Assembly: GCA_963973975.1 (NCBI GenBank)
Contig: CAXBCF010000043.1
Location: forward strand, 1 to 9,999
Direction: 5' to 3'
DNA length: 9,999 nt
Origin: UBA1494_A sp963973975
GTDB lineage: Bacteria > Bacteroidota > Bacteroidia > Flavobacteriales_E > Vicingaceae
Part shown: in pieces, positions 8,016-9,999 of the stretch
Layout of the letters: the number at the start of each line of letters is the position of its first letter
How positions within the stretch are numbered: the first letter of the stretch is position 1
Notes under the pieces: generated by a model
What the model saw: the letters and a program-made list of their open reading frames with translations, nothing else
Told to the model about the DNA's origin: nothing
Databases searched by the model: none
Position numbers and translations under genes: made by a program

Positions 8016-8426
8016 TTATTGAGTGATAGATTTCATTTTTAAAAACGCAACTCCTAACCAAATTACAGATGCGGTCATTGCAATTGCCCCAATTAATACT
8101 AAAACAGGCGGCACTCCAAAATACACCTCTGTTAATATTCCAATTGGCATTAATAACCCAATAAGTGCCAACCAAGAAATGGTTTTCACGTTTTGTAATT
8201 TGTCTCTGAAATGTAAGAGTAGATAACCAATTAGGATGTTTAGAAAGGCGAACAAGTTCCCGTGAACGTGAGCCAGTCTGCTTTCAAAATGCTTTCCTAT
8301 GCTGTATGAGTTTACCCATTCTTCTTTACCCGGGGAGAAGTCACGCAGGTAGATTAATAGAAAGCCGTAAGCCATAAAAAGCCCCATTGTCAGGAAGCCT
8401 ATTGCAATGTTGTTTTTACCATTCAT
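8016..8426 (-). CDS. Four-helix membrane protein with HFESRLAHVHGN motif, function unknown
   Basis: The first gene of the operon encodes a small hydrophobic protein of 136 aa when read from the ATG at 8424-8426. The open frame extends to a GTG at 8460-8462, but that codon touches the promoter -7 box (8462-8469) and would lie upstream of the expected transcript start, so I choose the internal ATG. Four membrane helices are likely: about 6-26, 53-72, 83-101 and 104-127. The region before helix 2 carries H46, H53 and H55 in KHFESRLAHVHGNLF, a pattern that could ligate haem or a metal near the membrane surface. Such arrangements recall small quinol- or haem-associated membrane proteins, but I cannot name a family. 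It ends 24 bp before dps and is probably co-transcribed with it. Confidence 0.72.
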   Translation of the reverse strand: MNGKNNIAIGFLTMGLFMAYGFLLIYLRDFSPGKEEWVNSYSIGKHFESRLAHVHGNLFAFLNILIGYLLLHFRDKLQNVKTISWLALIGLLMPIGILTEVYFGVPPVLVLIGAIAMTASVIWLGVAFLKMKSITQ

Positions 8427-8446
8427 ATTGTTAGTTTTTAGGGTAA

Positions 8447-8462
8447 GTGAATATTCGCTCAC
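8447..8462. promoter_or_regulatory. Possible TetR-type operator at the operon start
   Basis: GTGAATATTCGCTCAC on the plus strand has GTGA and TCAC ends, and contains the perfect palindrome GAATATTC (8449-8456). It overlaps the expected transcription start just downstream of the -7 box, where a repressor would block the polymerase. The operon encodes a TetR-family protein, so this is a reasonable candidate site. The outer half-sites are only 4 bp and the palindromes are not concentric, so the support is weak. Confidence 0.25.
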
Positions 8463-8493
8463 AAAGATAAATCTATTTTGTTTGTACCTGCAA
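8462..8493 (-). promoter_or_regulatory. Bacteroidota-type promoter of the efflux operon
   Basis: On the minus strand TTG (complement of 8491-8493) is followed after 21 nt by TATCTTTG (complement of 8462-8469). This fits the Bacteroidota sigma-ABfr promoter, a -33 TTG and a -7 TAnnTTTG. Transcription would begin around 8453-8457 and leave a leader of about 30 nt before the ATG at 8426. It is the only good promoter seen for the nine-gene operon. Confidence 0.72.
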
Positions 8494-8548
8494 GTTTTTT
8501 TGAGAAAACTTTAAAATGTGACGAAAATCATCTTGGTGCGGTGGGTAA

Positions 8549-8612
8549 TTGGCTCTTTTTGGGTTTGCCTGTGTGTCGGGTTGTGTGAGGAGGCAAACCC
8601 CAAATGTGCCAA
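8549..8612 (+). repeat. Structured hairpin element, copy 2 (covarying stem, conserved loop)
   Basis: Left arm 8549-8569 pairs with right arm 8592-8612 across 21 positions with three mismatches. The outer arms are TTGGC and GCCAA and the inner arms GGGTTTGCC and GGCAAACCC. The middle shows the same T.T, C:G, T.T, T:A, T:A, T:A pattern (8554-8559 against 8602-8607) as copy 1 at 172-238, although the flanking stems are unrelated in sequence. The loop has CTGTGTG (8569-8575), TCGGG (8576-8580) and TTGTGTG (8581-8587), matching the copy 1 layout. It lies between the cassette-like genes and the efflux promoter, that is, downstream of one minus-strand unit just as copy 1 is. A terminator or boundary role is possible but inferred. 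Confidence 0.8.
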
Positions 8613-8616
8613 TGTG

Positions 8617-8690
8617 GGCAGGCTGAAATTATTTTTTTAAATGTGCGGTGGGAAAATTTTTAAAACAATCGGGTTGGATTGTGTGTCGTT
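8617..8690 (+). repeat. Degenerate third unit of the hairpin-element family
   Basis: GGCAGG (8617-8622), an AT-rich stretch and TGCGGTGGG (8644-8652) are followed by a small perfect hairpin, ACAATC/GATTGT (8665-8670 and 8677-8682). The words TTGGA (8674-8678) and TTGTGTG (8679-8685) match the right half of the loop of copies 1 and 2. TGCGGTGGG is an exact 9-bp repeat of 8537-8545 beside copy 2. GGCAGG, AT-rich sequence and GGTGG also precede copy 1. The long stem is missing, so this looks like a decayed or partial copy. Confidence 0.4.
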
Positions 8691-8774
8691 AAAGTCAGTC
8701 CGTAAGATTATGTTAAGATGTTCGATCTTCAGATGCCTGTTTTTCGAAGTACGCTCGTTCTTTTGGCTTGCTTA
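8691..8774. other. Non-coding stretch between cassette-like site A and the hairpin elements
   Basis: I see no gene here. It holds only a weak AAGAT/ATCTT inverted repeat. If site A (8775-8896) is a true recombination site, this is where the next cassette would begin on the minus strand, with TTGTAAGC. No open frame starts near that point. Confidence 0.4.
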
Positions 8775-8896
8775 CAACGGTTTGAATAAACGTCTGGGCG
8801 GTGTTAATTAGGCGAAGTTAAGATACGAGATTTTCATTTTTAGTAAAATGCGTTATTTGAAATCGCAGTTAACCGCCTTGCGTTTATTTGTTGTTG
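8775..8896 (-). repeat. attC-like site A (122 bp) after the 154-aa gene
   Basis: The site runs from CAAC (8775-8778) to GTTG (8893-8896). Its left 28 bp (8775-8802) and right 25 bp (8873-8897, one base beyond the site) are identical to site B at 9391-9513, while the 70-bp interior is unrelated. The ends are imperfect inverted repeats: CAAC/GTTG, AATAAACG/CGTTTATT and GGCGGT/ACCGCC, with unpaired spacers. An inner hairpin CATTTT/AAAATG sits at 8835-8850. This matches attC layout and the length of long sites such as Vibrio repeats. The outer 7-mers are not perfect GTTRRRY (minus strand: GCGCCAAC and GTTGTAA), so the family may be divergent or unrelated. Confidence 0.6.
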
Positions 8897-8912
8897 GCGC
8901 AAGTTTTTTTTT

Positions 8913-9377
8913 TTAATATTCATTTTTAATTTTGAAAATTCCTTCAATCGGAAATTTCTTTGTTAGTTGGTTCAAGTCGTTGATTATGTCTGGGATTTGG
9001 GTTTGGTCGATTTCAATTTTAAACTCAAAATTTTTAGAGAATCCTCCGTCATCACTGACAGCACAGTTTACTTCTATGTGACCAATACCGTCTCCTTTCA
9101 TCTGAATTTTCACCAAATTGTCTGTAGACTCGAAATTGGCGTAGCCTTTTAGGTCTGAGTAGAGTTTACGAAGTTGTTGTTTGAAATTTTCAAAATCCAA
9201 GGTCATGAAGTTACCGTTGAAGTTTCCACGAAAACTGTCAATTTTAAACTCCACGTTGACTTCAATCCAGTTTCTGTCCCAAGAATCTTTAGAGTCTGGA
9301 AAATTCTGTTTTATTGGAGTCAGGCGTAGAAAATTTCCTGATTCGTTTAACTCGAAATGTGGTTGATCTTCGTTCAT
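8913..9377 (-). CDS. WapI/DUF6228-like small protein, possible immunity protein
   Basis: This 154-aa soluble protein has no signal peptide or membrane helix. Its pattern is an N-terminal beta-rich half (FLRLTPI, DRNWIEVNVEFKI, FRGNFNGNFMTLDFENFKQQL), a central helix KQQLRKLYSDLKGYANFES, then VKIQMKGDGIGHIEVNCAVS and a C-terminal FEFKIEIDQTQIPDIINDL. I read the DG-GHI and IDQTQIP parts as resembling WapI/DUF6228-type proteins, which are often immunity partners of contact-dependent or polymorphic toxins. That assignment is from memory of the pattern and is moderate at best. No toxin is adjacent. The ATG lies 16 nt from the expected cassette edge in site B, with no room for its own usual promoter, and site A follows 16 bp after its stop, after an 11-A run. 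Carried as a lone cassette, it could protect against toxins of neighbours. Confidence 0.72.
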   Translation of the reverse strand: MNEDQPHFELNESGNFLRLTPIKQNFPDSKDSWDRNWIEVNVEFKIDSFRGNFNGNFMTLDFENFKQQLRKLYSDLKGYANFESTDNLVKIQMKGDGIGHIEVNCAVSDDGGFSKNFEFKIEIDQTQIPDIINDLNQLTKKFPIEGIFKIKNEY

Positions 9378-9390
9378 TTTACATTTGCGC

Positions 9391-9512
9391 CAACGGTTTG
9401 AATAAACGTCTGGGCGGTATCTATTACTTGTTATTAAAATTCGGTCTTATCATTTGCAATATAAATCGTCCTTTGAAAATGTGAATAGCCGCCTTGCGTT
9501 TATTTGTTGTTG
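9391..9512 (-). repeat. attC-like site B (122 bp) after the MreB-like gene
   Basis: It is the same length as site A (122 bp), with identical 28-bp (9391-9418) and 25-bp (9489-9513) ends and a different 70-bp interior. The stem is better than in site A: GGCGG and CTATT near 9414-9430 pair with AATAG and CCGCC near 9484-9493. On the minus strand the 5' core is GCCCAAC, which fits RYYYAAC, and the 3' core is GTTGGCG. The bases after the 3' core, GTTGGCGCAA, are the exact complement of TTGCGCCAAC at the start of site A, as expected when one cassette is bounded by these two sites. The MreB-like gene stop codon lies inside the site. Confidence 0.62.
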
Positions 9513-9928
9513 GGCGTAGGTTTTAATTCTTCAGCGCTTAATTCTTTTTGAGAAGTGATGATTTTTCCAGATAGCGCTCCAACTTGAAGTATAAAGTCAT
9601 TAAACATCATTTTTTCAGCAAGAGAGAATTCATCCATGTCATCTGCTATCGGGTGGAGTAGAATATGTAATCTTCTGGTATTGATTTCTGAAGTTGAATA
9701 TAATTCACGTAATAATTTCTTGGCGAGTAACTCAGCTTGGATTGGGTCAGCAATGATTAGTCTGTTGGATGAAAATCTTTGATTAGCACTCTTAGATATT
9801 GTCTTCCCATTCTCAAAATTATAAACCTTTATAAAGTTTGGTTTTATAACTAGGTATACTGTGCGTCTAGGTCGAAAAAGCTTAATAAACCAGAAAAAAA
9901 GGTGTTTGATGTCTTGGAGTCGATTCAA
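9500..9928 (-). CDS. MreB-like single-subdomain protein (142 aa), cassette-borne
   Basis: The protein has a hydrophobic N-terminal stretch (HLFFWFIKLF, 9-18), then RRTVYLVIKPNFIKVYNFEN, FSSNRLIIADPIQAELLAKK, and LHILLHPIADD followed by FNDFILQVGALSGKIITS. This resembles the start of the MreB actin-fold subdomain (strand with residues around a K-x-Y-N segment, a RLLVAD-like element, a VVIHP-like strand and a GA-R-V-like strand). The phosphate-binding DLGT motif of full MreB is missing, so it is unlikely to be a complete ATP-binding filament protein. I recall lone domains of this kind in proteobacterial cassette-rich regions, but cannot check it. The start is TTG at 9926-9928; only ATA and TTG are available before an in-frame TAA. 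The last residues PNNK and the stop TAA are supplied by site B itself. Confidence 0.6.
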   Translation of the reverse strand: MNRLQDIKHLFFWFIKLFRPRRTVYLVIKPNFIKVYNFENGKTISKSANQRFSSNRLIIADPIQAELLAKKLLRELYSTSEINTRRLHILLHPIADDMDEFSLAEKMMFNDFILQVGALSGKIITSQKELSAEELKPTPNNK

Positions 9929-9999
9929 TATTCTGGTTCTTATTTTTTAATTCTGACTAACGGTAAAATTACAAAACCATAATTTACTGTCATTCAATG
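9929..9999. other. Upstream of MreB-like gene; possible edge of another site
   Basis: The bases CTAACGGTAAAATTACAAAA (9957-9976) resemble the start of sites A and B only over AACGGT. The minus strand reads GTTAGTC at 9957-9963, close to an attC core. The expected matching core for the MreB-like cassette would be GTTGGGC, which is absent here, so a third site is only a possibility cut off by the window edge. No clear promoter is seen. Confidence 0.2.

Noticed and set aside
7933..8175. An 80-codon minus-strand open frame across the boundary of the first two operon genes
   Set aside because: It overlaps the well-supported membrane-protein gene and the start of dps in another frame, and its translation rich in W, N and C shows no plausible domain.
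8904..8914. An 11-T run (A run on the coding strand) just after the 154-aa gene as an intrinsic terminator
   Set aside because: On the minus strand the run is A, not U, and no stem precedes it, so it cannot be a minus-strand intrinsic terminator.
8775..9512. CRISPR-like repeats
   Set aside because: There are only two repeats, 616 bp apart, with protein-coding genes between them and no short regular spacers.
9961..9999. A TATGGTTTTG word on the minus strand as a promoter for the MreB-like gene
   Set aside because: The spacing inside the word does not fit TAnnTTTG and the -33 element would fall at the window edge.

Overview
The window comes from an AT-rich member of the Bacteroidota. Evidence: short tight gene gaps with ATGA overlaps, A-rich leaders instead of strong Shine-Dalgarno sites, a good match to the Bacteroidota promoter (TTG ~21 nt upstream of TAnnTTTG), and protein families typical of that phylum. 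Genus cannot be called from this sequence. Every gene I support lies on the minus strand, so reading order runs from high to low coordinates.

Right part (about 8775-9999): an integron-like cassette arrangement. Two small genes, a 142-aa MreB-like single-domain protein (9500-9928) and a 154-aa WapI/DUF6228-like possible immunity protein (8913-9377), are each followed by a 122-bp site. The two sites have identical ends (28 and 25 bp), unrelated 70-bp interiors and an imperfect inverted-repeat layout. This is how attC sites are built, and the bases at the start of the middle cassette are complementary to the start of its own site, as cassette excision and insertion would produce. No integrase is in the window.

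Middle to left (249-8426): one apparent nine-gene operon with a promoter at 8462-8493. In order: a four-helix membrane protein, a Dps ferritin-like protein, a TetR-family regulator, another four-helix membrane protein, a His-rich lipoprotein, a small cupin, then an outer-membrane efflux channel, a periplasmic adaptor and an HAE1-type RND inner-membrane pump. The last three form a complete tripartite exporter. The TetR protein is probably its local regulator, and the Dps, lipoprotein and cupin genes suggest a stress or metal-linked role; the substrate is unknown.

The operon is bracketed by two structured elements (172-238 and 8549-8612) in the same orientation. Their stems differ in sequence but stay paired. 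Both keep the same mismatch pattern in the stem and the same loop design, two TTGTGYG-like heptamers around TYGGS. A third, degenerate unit lies at 8617-8690. This stem covariation, together with the cassette sites, is the most unusual content of the window.
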